Shown here: one piece after another, positions 1 through 7,990 of the stretch | Layout of the letters: every line of letters begins with the position of its first letter | Position numbering within the stretch: the first letter of the stretch is position 1 | The notes under the pieces: generated by a model | What the model was told of the DNA's origin: nothing | Databases searched by the model: none | What the model saw: the letters and a program-made list of their open reading frames with translations, nothing else | From: Solirubrobacteraceae bacterium | GTDB taxonomy: Bacteria > Actinomycetota > Thermoleophilia > Solirubrobacterales > Solirubrobacteraceae | Assembly: GCA_017882455.1 (NCBI GenBank) | Contig: JADGPL010000004.1 | Coordinates: forward strand, 62,001-126,000 | Reading direction: 5' to 3' | DNA: 64,000 nucleotides | Translations under genes and position numbers: made by a program

Positions 1-2
1 CC

Positions 3-47
3 GGCCGCTACCGTGCGCGGATGCGCCCTGCGGAGGTGAGGAGATGA
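3..47 (+). CDS. C-terminal end of an upstream gene (partial)
   Basis: Frame 3 is open from the window edge and stops at TGA 45-47, overlapping the scpA ATG at 44 as ATGA. Only 14 codons are visible (ending RMRPAEVRR), too few to identify the protein. The 4-bp overlap is the arrangement used by many neighbouring gene pairs here, so a translationally coupled gene upstream of scpA is likely. Function cannot be told from this fragment. Confidence 0.4.
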   Translation, partial: GRYRARMRPAEVRR

Positions 48-826
48 GCCTGGCCGCACTCGAGCTCGACCTGGACGTGTTCAGTGGGCCCTTCGACCTG
101 CTGCTCACGCTGGTGCTGCGCGAAGAGGTCGACCTGCTCGAGCTGCAGCTCGCCGAAGTGGTGCTCGCCTATCTCGATCACCTCGAGCAGCGCGGAGAGC
201 TCGACCTCGAGACGGCCACCGAGTTCATCGTTCTGATCGCCGCCCTGCTCGAGCTCAAGTCGCGGCTGATGCTCACCGGCGAAGAGGAGCAGCTGCTCGA
301 CATCGAGCCTGAACAGGCCGCCGAGGAGCTGCTCGCGCGCATGCTCGACGCCCGCCGCTACCGAGCCGCCGCGACCCATCTCGAGGAACTGCTCGCCGGC
401 GAGCACGGAGTGCGCTTCCGCTCGGCACCGCTGCCGGCCGACCTCAGGCGCACTATCGTCCCGCCGCCCGACGGCTCCCAGGATCCGGAGCTGCTGGGGG
501 AGGCGATTGGGTGCCTCTTGAAGATGCCCCCCGCGATCAATCTCCGGCACATCGCCGTGCCGAGGATCTCCGTGGCCGAGCGCCTCGAGCATCTGCGAGG
601 ACTGCTGCGCAGAGGCGCCTTCAGCTTCGACGAGGCCGTGCGCGGGGCCGACCGGATGACCGTCGCGGTCACCCTGTTCGCGCTGCTCGAGCTCTACAAA
701 CGCGGCGAGGCCTCCTGGGAGCAGCAGGAGTGCTTCGGCGAGATCGCCGTCAACAGCCTTTCGCGCCCGGCGGCCGCCGCGCCACCGCTCGCCCTGGCCG
801 CCGGCGCGAGGGGAGCGGCCCCGTGA
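44..826 (+). CDS. scpA: Segregation and condensation protein A (kleisin)
   Basis: ScpA is the kleisin subunit that bridges the SMC heads in the SMC-ScpAB condensin used for chromosome segregation. The 260-residue protein has the family N-terminus (FSGPFDLLLTLV, about residues 13-24), the segment ELDLETATEFIVLIAALLELKSR split by the family pattern around residues 58-80, and a C-terminal winged-helix region. The ATG is preceded by GGAGG at 32-36. The stop overlaps the scpB start by GTGA, so the two partners are probably co-translated. The smc gene is about 41 kb away in the same window. Length is normal for the family. Confidence 0.95.
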   Translation: MSLAALELDLDVFSGPFDLLLTLVLREEVDLLELQLAEVVLAYLDHLEQRGELDLETATEFIVLIAALLELKSRLMLTGEEEQLLDIEPEQAAEELLARMLDARRYRAAATHLEELLAGEHGVRFRSAPLPADLRRTIVPPPDGSQDPELLGEAIGCLLKMPPAINLRHIAVPRISVAERLEHLRGLLRRGAFSFDEAVRGADRMTVAVTLFALLELYKRGEASWEQQECFGEIAVNSLSRPAAAAPPLALAAGARGAAP

Positions 827-1476
827 GCGACGCGCAGCACGCAGCGCCGCAGCCCGCGCCCGCCGTGGAGGACGACGAGCAGCTGCCCACGCTCGCGCGC
901 ACAGTCGAGGCGCTGCTGTTCCTCTCCAGCGATCCTCTCAGCGTCGCCGAGCTGGCCGACGCCACGCAGGCGGGCGAGGGCGCGGTCGGGACGGCGCTGG
1001 CCGTGCTCGCGGAGCAGTATGCGCCCGGTCGGCGCGGGCTGCGGCTGCGCGAGCTGGGCGGTGGCTGGACCCTCGCGAGCGACCCCGCCAGCGAGGACGC
1101 GGCCCGCCGGCTGCTAAGCCGCCCCCGTGCCTCCACGCTCACGCCCGCCCAGGCCGAGACACTCGCGATCGTCGCCTACCTGCAACCGATCTCGCGGCCG
1201 GAGATCACCCGCATCCGCGGCGTGAGCGCCGACTCGGCGAGCTCCACGCTGCTCGAGCGCGGGCTGATCGAAGAGGCCGGCAGCTCCCAGTTCGGCGCCG
1301 TCCTCTACCGCACCACCACCGCCTTCCTCAAGCTGTTCGGGCTGCGCAGCCTGCAGGAGCTGCCCGACGTCGCCCGCTGGGATCCCACGCCCGAGGAGCA
1401 GGCCGAGCTGCGCGAGCGTCTGCTGCGCGCGGGCGAGGCGCGCAGCGGCAACGGGCGGCGCGAGAGCGACGGCTAG
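823..1476 (+). CDS. scpB: Segregation and condensation protein B
   Basis: ScpB is a winged-helix dimer that binds ScpA and completes the condensin complex. I place the start at GTG 823, overlapping the scpA stop (GTGA), giving 217 residues. The open frame continues upstream inside scpA but without family similarity. Conserved pieces are EALLFLSSDPLS near residue 30, the segment LTPAQAETLAIVAYLQPISR (about residues 106-125) followed by EITRIRGV, and LERGLIEEAG, which is the second winged helix. The N-terminal 25 residues are Ala/Pro-rich and variable, and the C-terminal tail is Arg/Glu-rich. Confidence 0.93.
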   Translation: MSDAQHAAPQPAPAVEDDEQLPTLARTVEALLFLSSDPLSVAELADATQAGEGAVGTALAVLAEQYAPGRRGLRLRELGGGWTLASDPASEDAARRLLSRPRASTLTPAQAETLAIVAYLQPISRPEITRIRGVSADSASSTLLERGLIEEAGSSQFGAVLYRTTTAFLKLFGLRSLQELPDVARWDPTPEEQAELRERLLRAGEARSGNGRRESDG

Positions 1477-1591
1477 GCCCAGGCCGCCGCGCGCGGCAAG
1501 CCGGCCGCGGCCGACAGCGCGTCGCGTTTAATATCGGCGGCGCGCCGGGGCATCCCTGCGCAGATGGAGACCCCTACTAAGGAGGAGCACG

Positions 1592-2074
1592 ATGCGGACC
1601 CACCGTCGCACCGCTGGAGCCATGGCCCTGCTCGCCTCGGTGTCACTCACAGCCACCGCGCTCGCCGCGAGCCCGACCAAGGGCGCCAGGTTCAAGGGCA
1701 CAGCGTCGGGCCGCGTGCAGTTCGCCACCAGCTTCATCGCCAAGGACCCCCTGAGCTTCGCAGCCTCGAGCGACGGCAAGGCTCTGCTGAGCTTCGATTA
1801 CACCGACAACGTCTGCGATCTCGCATCCTCGAAGGTCATCAAGCTCGGCACCGTCAAGCTCGTGAACGGAAGGTTTTCAGTGTCAGGCCACAAGTCGGCT
1901 CCCGAAACGGACGCACTCGGAGACGGCGGCACGGTCCTCACCACCACCAAGCTCAGCGGCAGGTTCGTGTCGGCCACAAAGGCCACGGGAACGCTCGAAT
2001 ACACCCAGAAGAAGAGCGGCGGCTCAACCGGGAGTTGCGGCCCGATAAAGCTCGCGTTCATCGCGACCGGCTGA
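1592..2074 (+). CDS. Secreted protein of unknown function
   Basis: I do not recognise this 160-residue protein. The N-terminus MRTHRRTAGAMALLASVSL followed by TATALAAS is a clear Sec signal peptide: basic start, hydrophobic core, Ala-X-Ala-type cleavage site near residue 26. The mature part is rich in Ser, Thr, Gly and Lys, looks like a beta-rich domain, and contains two Cys (in NVCDL and GSCGP) that could form a disulfide outside the cell. The start is well supported by AAGGAGG at 1579-1585. It stands alone between scpB and the convergent rlmN gene, with its stop 2 bp from that of rlmN. Confidence 0.75.
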   Translation: MRTHRRTAGAMALLASVSLTATALAASPTKGARFKGTASGRVQFATSFIAKDPLSFAASSDGKALLSFDYTDNVCDLASSKVIKLGTVKLVNGRFSVSGHKSAPETDALGDGGTVLTTTKLSGRFVSATKATGTLEYTQKKSGGSTGSCGPIKLAFIATG

Positions 2075-2076
2075 GC

Positions 2077-3102
2077 TCACACAGACTGCCCGGCCAGCTG
2101 GCCGCAGGCGGCCGCGATGTCGCGCCCGCGCGTCAATCGCACTGTCACCGGCACGCCCTGGGACTCCAGGGCCGCGCGGAAGGCCGCGATCGACTCCCTG
2201 CCCGAGCCCTCATAGCCGGGCCGCCCGTCCTCCGCCGCGATCGGGTTGTAGGGGATCAGGTTGACCTTGAAGATCGGCTGGGACGACGGCCTGCGCCCGT
2301 GGCCGCCGTTGAGCAGCCGGGCGAGCTGCAGCGCCTGCTCGTAGCGGTCGTTGACCCCGGCCAGCATCACGTACTCCACGAACACGCGCCTGCGCTTGCG
2401 CGCATAGAAGGCGCGCGCGGCCTCCACCACGTCCGCCAGGGGGTAGCGCTCGTTGACCGGCATCAGCTGCGAGCGCAGCGTTCCCTCGGCCGCGTGCAAT
2501 GAGAGCGCCAGGCGCAGTGGCATGTTGCTCTCCGTGAGCCGTTCGATGCCCGGGATCCAGCCCACCGTCGAGATCGTGGTGCGCCGGTGGGTCACGCCGA
2601 TGTCCGGGAGGCGCTCGCACGCCTCCAACACCGCGTCGAGGTTCAGCATCGGCTCGCCCATGCCCATGAACACGCAATGGTCGATCGCTTCGATGCGCCT
2701 GAAGTAGAGGGCCTGGTCGAGGATCTCAGAGGCGCTCAGGTTGCGCGCGAAGCGCATCGCCCCAGTCGCACAGAAGGTGCAGGTCAGCGGACAGCCCGAC
2801 TGCGAGGAGACGCAGATCGAGCGCCGGCCGTCGCGGAAGCGCATCAGCACCGCCTCGAGCGCCCGCCCATCATGCGTCTTGAACAGCGCCTTGAGGGTGC
2901 CGTCGCTCGAGTGGGCCTCCTCGCCCGCCGCGATGCTCGAGAAGGGCAGCTCGCGCTCGAGCTGCTCGCGCAGCGCCGCCGGGAGATCGGTCATCTCCTC
3001 ATATCCCCGCACGCCGCGCGCAGCCCACGCCCACACCTGGCGGGCGCGGAAGGCCGGCTCGCCGCGGTCGGCGAGGATCTGGTCGAGCTCGTGGAGGTCC
3101 AT
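2077..3102 (-). CDS. rlmN: 23S rRNA/tRNA adenine C2-methyltransferase RlmN
   Basis: Radical-SAM enzyme that methylates C2 of A2503 in 23S rRNA and A37 in some tRNAs. The radical SAM cluster motif is CPLTCTFC, and the family motif GMGEPMLN follows. The C-terminal Cys in AAACGQL corresponds to the Cys that carries the methylene intermediate in this family. The 341-residue length is usual. The gene reads against its neighbours: convergent with the secreted protein gene and divergent from the pseudouridine synthase gene with almost no space between the start codons. Confidence 0.95.
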   Translation of the reverse strand: MDLHELDQILADRGEPAFRARQVWAWAARGVRGYEEMTDLPAALREQLERELPFSSIAAGEEAHSSDGTLKALFKTHDGRALEAVLMRFRDGRRSICVSSQSGCPLTCTFCATGAMRFARNLSASEILDQALYFRRIEAIDHCVFMGMGEPMLNLDAVLEACERLPDIGVTHRRTTISTVGWIPGIERLTESNMPLRLALSLHAAEGTLRSQLMPVNERYPLADVVEAARAFYARKRRRVFVEYVMLAGVNDRYEQALQLARLLNGGHGRRPSSQPIFKVNLIPYNPIAAEDGRPGYEGSGRESIAAFRAALESQGVPVTVRLTRGRDIAAACGQLAGQSV

Positions 3103-3140
3103 GGCGCTTGGCCGGCGCCCGCTGGCGCCGCCCGGCTCCT

Positions 3141-3902
3141 ATGGTTGCAGCAGATGCGCCCGCTCACCCACCCGCGACCGTGCGACTAGCCAAGTTCCTC
3201 GCCCACGCAGGCGTCGCCTCGAGGCGCTCGGCCGAGACGCTGATCGCCGCCGGCCGCGTGAGCGTGGGCGGGCAGATCGTCACCGACCCCGCACGCGACG
3301 TGGGCCCCGACAGCGGGGTGACCGTGGACGGAAAGGCGCTCGCCGGCCCCGAGCCGCGCGTGCTCTACATGCTCAACAAGCCGCCCGGCGTCGTCTCGAC
3401 CGTGCGCGACACCCACGGGCGCACCACCGTGCTCGAGCTCGTTCCCGCCGATGGGCTGCGGCTCTATCCGGTCGGGCGCCTGGATGTCGACACGAGCGGG
3501 CTGATCCTCCTCACCAACGACGGCGAGCTCGCCAACCGGCTCATCCACCCGCGCTTTCAGGTGCCCAAGACCTACCGCGCCAAGCTCGGCGGGGGGTCCG
3601 TCTCTCGCGATGCCCTCGAGGCGCTGCGCTCAGGCGTGCATCTCGAGGACGGCATCACCGCCCCGGCGCAGGCGCGCCGGGTGAGCGCGCACGAGATCGA
3701 GCTGACGATCCGCGAGGGACGCAACCGTCAGGTGCGCCGCATGTGCAAGGCCGTCGGGCATCCCGTGCTCGCGCTCGAGCGGACCCGCTTCGGTCCGCTC
3801 GCGCTCGCCGGCCTCGAGCTCGGGGCATGCAGACGCCTGGGCGAGGCCGAGGCCGAGCGTCTGCGCGCGCTCGCCTGCGGGCCGGCAGGGGGTGCGCTCT
3901 GA
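3141..3902 (+). CDS. RluB-type 23S rRNA pseudouridine synthase
   Basis: Two-domain RNA-modifying enzyme: an N-terminal S4 RNA-binding domain (RLAKFLAHAGVASRRSAETL) followed by a RsuA/RluB catalytic domain with the motif GRLDVDTSGLILLTNDGE holding the catalytic Asp. The C-terminal REGRNRQVRRM motif is also typical. I prefer ATG 3141 (253 residues). An in-frame ATG at 3108 lies only 6 bp from the divergent rlmN start, and GTG 3180 sits immediately before the S4 domain. RluB (U2605 of 23S rRNA) is more likely than RsuA from actinobacterial usage and the pairing with scpAB, but I cannot separate them firmly. Confidence 0.88.
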   Translation: MVAADAPAHPPATVRLAKFLAHAGVASRRSAETLIAAGRVSVGGQIVTDPARDVGPDSGVTVDGKALAGPEPRVLYMLNKPPGVVSTVRDTHGRTTVLELVPADGLRLYPVGRLDVDTSGLILLTNDGELANRLIHPRFQVPKTYRAKLGGGSVSRDALEALRSGVHLEDGITAPAQARRVSAHEIELTIREGRNRQVRRMCKAVGHPVLALERTRFGPLALAGLELGACRRLGEAEAERLRALACGPAGGAL

Positions 3903-3916
3903 CAGAATCGCGGCCA

Positions 3917-4282
3917 ATGCGATTGTTCGCCCTCCGGGGTGCCACCAGCGTCGAGCGCAACGACGCCAAGGACATCCTGGACGCCACGAGCGAGCTCATG
4001 CGGGAGATCATGGCGCGCAACCAGCTGCGCCCCGAGCGCGTGGTGAGCTGCATCTTCACCGCCACCAAGGACCTCAACGCCGAGTTTCCCGCCGTGGCCG
4101 CCCGAGCCCTGGGCTTCGACCGCGTGCCGCTGCTGTGCGCGCAGGAGATCCCCGTGCCGCGCTCCATGTCGCGCGTGATCCGCGTGCTGATCCACTACCA
4201 CGCCGAGGAGGATCACGTGCCCGCGCACGTCTACCTCGGCGAGGCCGCCAGCCTGCGCGGCGACTTAGACGCCGCGCAGTAG
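3917..4282 (+). CDS. aroH: Chorismate mutase, AroH type
   Basis: Converts chorismate to prephenate, the branch point toward Phe and Tyr. The 121-residue protein is a monofunctional AroH-fold (pseudo-alpha/beta-barrel trimer) mutase like that of Bacillus: MRLFALRGATSVERND at the N-terminus, SCIFTATKDLNAEFPA in the middle and IRVLIHYHAEE near the end, which carry the active-site Arg, Cys and Tyr positions of the family. The ATG is 14 bp after the preceding stop. The aminotransferase, DAHP synthase, prephenate dehydrogenase and EPSP synthase genes follow on the same strand, so this gene begins the aromatic block. Confidence 0.93.
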   Translation: MRLFALRGATSVERNDAKDILDATSELMREIMARNQLRPERVVSCIFTATKDLNAEFPAVAARALGFDRVPLLCAQEIPVPRSMSRVIRVLIHYHAEEDHVPAHVYLGEAASLRGDLDAAQ

Positions 4283-4361
4283 CGCCGGGCGCGGGCGCTC
4301 GCAACCCACGGCCGTCGGACATCATCCGGCGGGAGCGTACGCCTCCCGTCACAATGGCTGG

Positions 4362-5462
4362 ATGGCGATCGAGTTCTCCGAGCGGATCCGTCGCATCCCC
4401 ACCTATCCGGCCGCCGGTGGCTACGCCCAGCAGGAGCCGCTCGTGCGCCTGGCCAGCAACGAGTCGCCATTCGAGCCCCTGCCCGCCGTGCGCGCCGCGA
4501 TCGATCGCGCGCTCTCGAGCCTCAACCGCTATCCCGATCCCACCAACTCGCTGCTGCGCCGGCGGCTGAGCGAGCGCTACGGCGTGCCGGCCGAGCGGAT
4601 CGCGATCGGCAACGGCTCCTGCGACATCCTGCTCGCCGCCGGCGAGGCGCTGCTGGAGCCGGGCGCCGAGGTCCTCTACGCCTGGCCCTCCTTCTCGGTC
4701 TATCCCCACCTCGCCGCCGCCTCGGGCGCACGCGCCGTGACCGTGGGGCTCGACGAGCGCGAGTGCCACGACCTCGAGGCGATGGCGCGCGAGCTGACCG
4801 TGGCCACGCGGCTGGTGCTCGTCTGCAACCCCAACAACCCCACCAGCACCGCGATCCCGCTCGCCGACATCGCCGCATTCCTTCAAGAGGTCCCGCCGCA
4901 CGTGTGCGTGATCCTCGACGAGGCCTACTGCGAGTTCAACCTGCTCGAGGACCCCGACGCCTCGATCGAGCTGCTCGACGCCCACCCCAACCTCGCGCTG
5001 CTGCGGACCTTCTCCAAGGTCCACGGCCTGTGCGGGCTGCGGGTGGGCTTCGCCCTCTGCGGCTCCGCCGAGCTGCCCCCTGCGCTCGATCAGGTGCGCC
5101 AGCCCTTCTTCTGCAACGCCCTCGCCCAGGCCGCCGCCCTGGAGGCGCTCGAGCACCAGGACACCGTCGAAGAACGTGTCGCGCGAACCGTCGCCGAGCG
5201 AATCTCGATGGACGAGCGGCTCCGGGCCCTGGGTCTGCGCGCGGCCGACTCGCAGGCGAACTTCTGCTGGGTTCAGCTGGGCGAGGAGCGCGACGAGGAG
5301 GAGATCATGCGTGGCCTGGCCGAGCGCGGCGTGCTCGTGCGCGCCGGCAGCGCTCTCGGCAGTCCCACGCCCGCGCTGCGCGTCACCTACGGGCTGCCCG
5401 AGGAGAACAGGCGCTTCCTCGATGCGCTCGCCGAGGTCCTCGAGCCGGCCGCGACCCGCTGA
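4362..5462 (+). CDS. hisC: HisC-type aminotransferase (histidinol-phosphate or aromatic)
   Basis: Fold-type I PLP aminotransferase of 366 residues in the histidinol-phosphate aminotransferase family. Visible are LASNESPFEP near the N-terminus, NPNNPTST, the segment VILDEAYCEF, and the Schiff-base lysine in RTFSKVHGLCGLRVGF. No other histidine gene is nearby. It sits between chorismate mutase and DAHP synthase, so it may act mainly on prephenate or on phenyl/hydroxyphenylpyruvate, as some HisC paralogues do. The substrate cannot be settled from sequence alone. An in-frame start choice is ATG 4362; a nearby ATG at 4354 is out of frame. Confidence 0.85.
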   Translation: MAIEFSERIRRIPTYPAAGGYAQQEPLVRLASNESPFEPLPAVRAAIDRALSSLNRYPDPTNSLLRRRLSERYGVPAERIAIGNGSCDILLAAGEALLEPGAEVLYAWPSFSVYPHLAAASGARAVTVGLDERECHDLEAMARELTVATRLVLVCNPNNPTSTAIPLADIAAFLQEVPPHVCVILDEAYCEFNLLEDPDASIELLDAHPNLALLRTFSKVHGLCGLRVGFALCGSAELPPALDQVRQPFFCNALAQAAALEALEHQDTVEERVARTVAERISMDERLRALGLRAADSQANFCWVQLGEERDEEEIMRGLAERGVLVRAGSALGSPTPALRVTYGLPEENRRFLDALAEVLEPAATR

Positions 5463-5532
5463 GCGACACTCCGCGGGGAGACCGGCGACGGGGGCTCTCT
5501 GCGGAGAATGTTGCGAACTTGTCTCCCATTGC

Positions 5533-5561
5533 TTTACCGCAGTTCGTCCGTCTGCTACAAA
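5533..5561 (+). promoter_or_regulatory. Candidate promoter of the aroF leader transcript
   Basis: TTTACC (5533-5538) and TACAAA (5556-5561) are spaced by 17 bp and each match the sigma70-type consensus at 4 of 6 positions. A TG at 5553-5554, one base upstream of the -10, resembles an extended -10. The implied start, about 7 bp downstream, falls within a few bases of the leader peptide ATG at 5571, so the leader mRNA could be leaderless. This is inference from consensus only. Confidence 0.35.
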
Positions 5562-5570
5562 GGTTGGCGG

Positions 5571-5660
5571 ATGACCATGAACTCAAGCGCTCTCGCATCG
5601 ACTCGCAGCATTCGCGCGTATGCCGAATGGTCGTCCCGCTACGCCTGGCGATTTAGCTAG
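5571..5660 (+). CDS. Aromatic-rich leader peptide of the aroF attenuator
   Basis: A 29-codon reading frame lies alone in the 384-bp gap between hisC and aroF. Its second half carries five aromatic residues in 12 codons: Tyr17, Trp20, Tyr24, Trp26 and Phe28, then Ser and TAG. Tyr, Trp and Phe are exactly the end products of the pathway whose first enzyme is encoded downstream. The coding region overlaps a stem (GCCGAA 5622-5627 with TTCGGC 5665-5670, and inner CGCCT 5642-5646 with AGGCG 5659-5663) and is followed at once by further hairpins. The reading is a leader peptide at which ribosomes stall when charged aromatic tRNAs are scarce. ATG 5577 is an alternative start two codons in. Confidence 0.7.
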   Translation: MTMNSSALASTRSIRAYAEWSSRYAWRFS

Positions 5661-5794
5661 GCGCTTCGGCTCCCACCCGTTCGTGAGCGGGTGCCGGCGG
5701 CCGCATCGGGTCTCCTCACAGAGACCGAGCGCCACCCATCCGGGCGCCCTCAGCGCTCACCTCACGACCCGAGGTGGACCGTGGAGTCCATCTC
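5622..5794 (+). promoter_or_regulatory. Attenuator-like RNA hairpin array before aroF
   Basis: By eye the transcript can form: a stem over the aromatic codons (5622-5627 with 5665-5670); an 8-bp hairpin with a 4-nt loop at 5674-5693; a 6-bp hairpin GGTCTC/GAGACC at 5709-5726; CACCTC/GAGGTG at 5758-5776; and a 9-pair hairpin with 5771-5779 facing 5786-5794. The last two share bases 5771-5776 and cannot coexist, which is the logic of an antiterminator and terminator. TTCGGC (5665-5670) can also pair downstream with the bases after 5693. There is no U-run, which is common in high-GC actinobacteria. Folding energies were not computed. Confidence 0.6.
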
Positions 5795-5846
5795 CGGCAA
5801 GGCCCAGCACCTCTAACATGCCCAGGCGTAGTGAAAGGATGAGTTG

Positions 5847-6881
5847 ATGATGATCGTTATGAAAGAGACCGCGACCGACGAGGAGGTCGAGGCGGTCGTC
5901 GCCAAGATCGAGCGCGCCGGAGCGCGCGCGCACCGCAGCGCGGGCGCCCGCGTGACCGTTATCGGCGCTATCGGCGACGTCGAGCAGGACGCCAACGTCG
6001 CAGGCCTCGGTCTCGAGGGCCAGCCCGGCGTCGACCGGGTCGTCCCGATCCTCAAGCCATACAAGCTGGCCTCCGCCCAGATCACCCACGGCGAGCGGAC
6101 CGTGCTCGACATCGAAGGGCGCAAGGTCGGGGGCGAGAACTTCGCGCTCATCGCCGGGCCCTGCACGGTCGAGTCGCGCGAGCAGATGCTCCAGACCGCA
6201 CACGTGGTGCGCGACGCCGGCGCAACGCTGCTGCGCGGCGGCGCCTACAAGCCCCGCACCTCCCCCTACGCATTCCAGGGGCTCGGACAGGAGGGGCTGC
6301 GGCTGCTCGCCGAGGCCAAGGCCGAGACCGGCATGCCGATCGTCACCGAGCTGATGGACATCGGCGATCTCGACGCCGTGCTCGAGGTCGCGGACGTGAT
6401 CCAGATCGGGGCGCGCAACATGCAGAACTACCCGCTGCTGGCCGAGATCGGACGCTCCGGACGCCCCGCCCTGCTCAAGCGCGGGCTCTCCGCCACCCTC
6501 GACGAGCTGCTGATGGCCGCCGAGTACATCCTCAAGGAAGGCAACCCCAACGTGATGCTCTGCGAGCGGGGCATCCGCACGTTCGAGACCGCCTACCGCT
6601 TCACCCTCGACCTGATGGCCGTGCCCGTGCTCAAGGAGCTCTCCCACCTCCCCGTGATCGTCGACCCCAGCCACGCCGCCGGCCGGCGCGACCTGGTGAC
6701 GCCGCTGTCCCTCGCTGCAGCCGCCGTCGGCGCCGACGGGATCATCGTCGAGGTGCACCCCAACCCGGACGAGGCCATCTGCGACGGACCTCAGGCCCTC
6801 AAAGCGGAAGACTTCGCCGAGTACGCGCTCGCGGTCGAGCGGGCCGCAGCGCTCGCGGGCAAGGCGCTCAGCGCCGTCTGA
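5847..6881 (+). CDS. aroF: 3-deoxy-7-phosphoheptulonate (DAHP) synthase, class I beta
   Basis: First committed enzyme of the shikimate pathway: condenses phosphoenolpyruvate and erythrose 4-phosphate. The N-terminal ~65 residues form a ferredoxin-like regulatory domain ([14 protein letters not shown]) as in Thermotoga-type enzymes, where it mediates feedback inhibition by Tyr/Phe. The barrel then shows [41 protein letters not shown] and the segment [14 protein letters not shown] with metal and substrate ligands. I choose ATG 5847 because GAAAGGA at 5833-5839 is correctly spaced; TTG 5844 and ATG 5850 are adjacent alternatives. Regulation is probably both by the leader upstream and allosterically. 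344 residues. Confidence 0.95.
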   Translation: MMIVMKETATDEEVEAVVAKIERAGARAHRSAGARVTVIGAIGDVEQDANVAGLGLEGQPGVDRVVPILKPYKLASAQITHGERTVLDIEGRKVGGENFALIAGPCTVESREQMLQTAHVVRDAGATLLRGGAYKPRTSPYAFQGLGQEGLRLLAEAKAETGMPIVTELMDIGDLDAVLEVADVIQIGARNMQNYPLLAEIGRSGRPALLKRGLSATLDELLMAAEYILKEGNPNVMLCERGIRTFETAYRFTLDLMAVPVLKELSHLPVIVDPSHAAGRRDLVTPLSLAAAAVGADGIIVEVHPNPDEAICDGPQALKAEDFAEYALAVERAAALAGKALSAV

Positions 6882-6906
6882 TGGCGTGCGCCGGGGGGCA
6901 CGCTTC

Positions 6907-7980
6907 TTGAGGGTCGCCGTTCTCGGCGTCGGGCTGATCGGCGGCTCGATCGGCCTGGCGGCCCGCAGGCGCGCCCACGCGGAGGTCTGTGGATATGACC
7001 CCGACCCAGAGGTGCTGGCCCGCGCCCTTGCACTCGGCGCGATCGACACCGCCGCAGCCGATCTCTCAGCCGCACTCGCCGGCGCCCAGGTCGCCTTCGT
7101 AGCCACCCCCGTCGGCGCGCTGGCCGAGACCGTGCGGGCCGCGCTCGCCGCCGCCGGGACCGACTGCGTTCTCAGTGACGTCGGCTCCACCAAGCGGGCC
7201 GTTGCCGACGCGGGCGCCGATCAGCGCTTCGTCGGCGGACATCCCCTCGCCGGCGCAGAGACCGCCGGGGTGGAGCACGCGCGCGAGGACCTCTTCGACG
7301 GCGCCACCTGGTATCTGACGCCCGGACCAGGCACCTCGGGCGTGCTCTATGAGCGACTGCACCGTCTGCTCGCCTCCATCGGCGCGCGGCCCACCGCCAT
7401 CGACCCCGAGACCCACGACCGGCTGATGGCCTGCGTCTCCCATCTGCCCCACGTGCTCGCAAACCTGCTCGTCACCCAGGCCGCGAGCCTGCTCGGCGAG
7501 GCCGAGCCGCGACGGCTGCCGGCCGTCGGGCCGAGCTTCCGCGACGCCACCCGCGTGGCCGGCGCCAACACCGCGATCTGGACCGACATCTACATGTCCA
7601 ACCGCGACGCCCTGATAGCCGGCATCGACGAGCTCGCCGCGCGCCTGCAGGAGGTCCGGGGGTGGCTCCTCGAAGGGCAGGCACCGGCAGTGGCCGCATG
7701 GAACGACCGGGCCCGCGCCGACCGCGACGCTCTGCTCGGCTCGGGCCTGGCCGGCGGAGCCGTGATCGAGCTGCGCGCCTCCGTGCCCAACCGCCCCGGG
7801 GTGATCGCCGAGATCGCCCTCGCGCTGGGGCACGCCGGCGTGAACATCGTCGACATGGCCCTGTCGCCGTCCGAGGACAACAGCCAGGGCGTGGTCGCAT
7901 TCTGGATCCGCGGGGATGATCATGCCGAGCGCGCCCGCGGTCTCATAGCGGGGCTAGGCTTCCCGGTCGTGCAAGCATGA
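6907..7980 (+). CDS. tyrA: Prephenate dehydrogenase with ACT domain
   Basis: NAD(P)-dependent oxidative decarboxylation of prephenate to 4-hydroxyphenylpyruvate, the tyrosine branch. A Rossmann motif VLGVGLIGGSIGLA is at the N-terminus, followed by DVGSTKRAV and GGHPLAGAETAGVEHA, typical of TyrA. The last ~75 residues (IELRASVPNRPGVIAEIALA) form an ACT domain, usual for feedback sensing of Tyr. The likely start is TTG 6907, with GGGGGG at 6893-6898; an in-frame GTG at 6886 would add seven residues but has no ribosome binding site. Placed 25 bp after aroF and 10 bp before aroA, so part of the same operon. Confidence 0.92.
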   Translation: MRVAVLGVGLIGGSIGLAARRRAHAEVCGYDPDPEVLARALALGAIDTAAADLSAALAGAQVAFVATPVGALAETVRAALAAAGTDCVLSDVGSTKRAVADAGADQRFVGGHPLAGAETAGVEHAREDLFDGATWYLTPGPGTSGVLYERLHRLLASIGARPTAIDPETHDRLMACVSHLPHVLANLLVTQAASLLGEAEPRRLPAVGPSFRDATRVAGANTAIWTDIYMSNRDALIAGIDELAARLQEVRGWLLEGQAPAVAAWNDRARADRDALLGSGLAGGAVIELRASVPNRPGVIAEIALALGHAGVNIVDMALSPSEDNSQGVVAFWIRGDDHAERARGLIAGLGFPVVQA

Positions 7981-7990
7981 GGAGCAGCCG

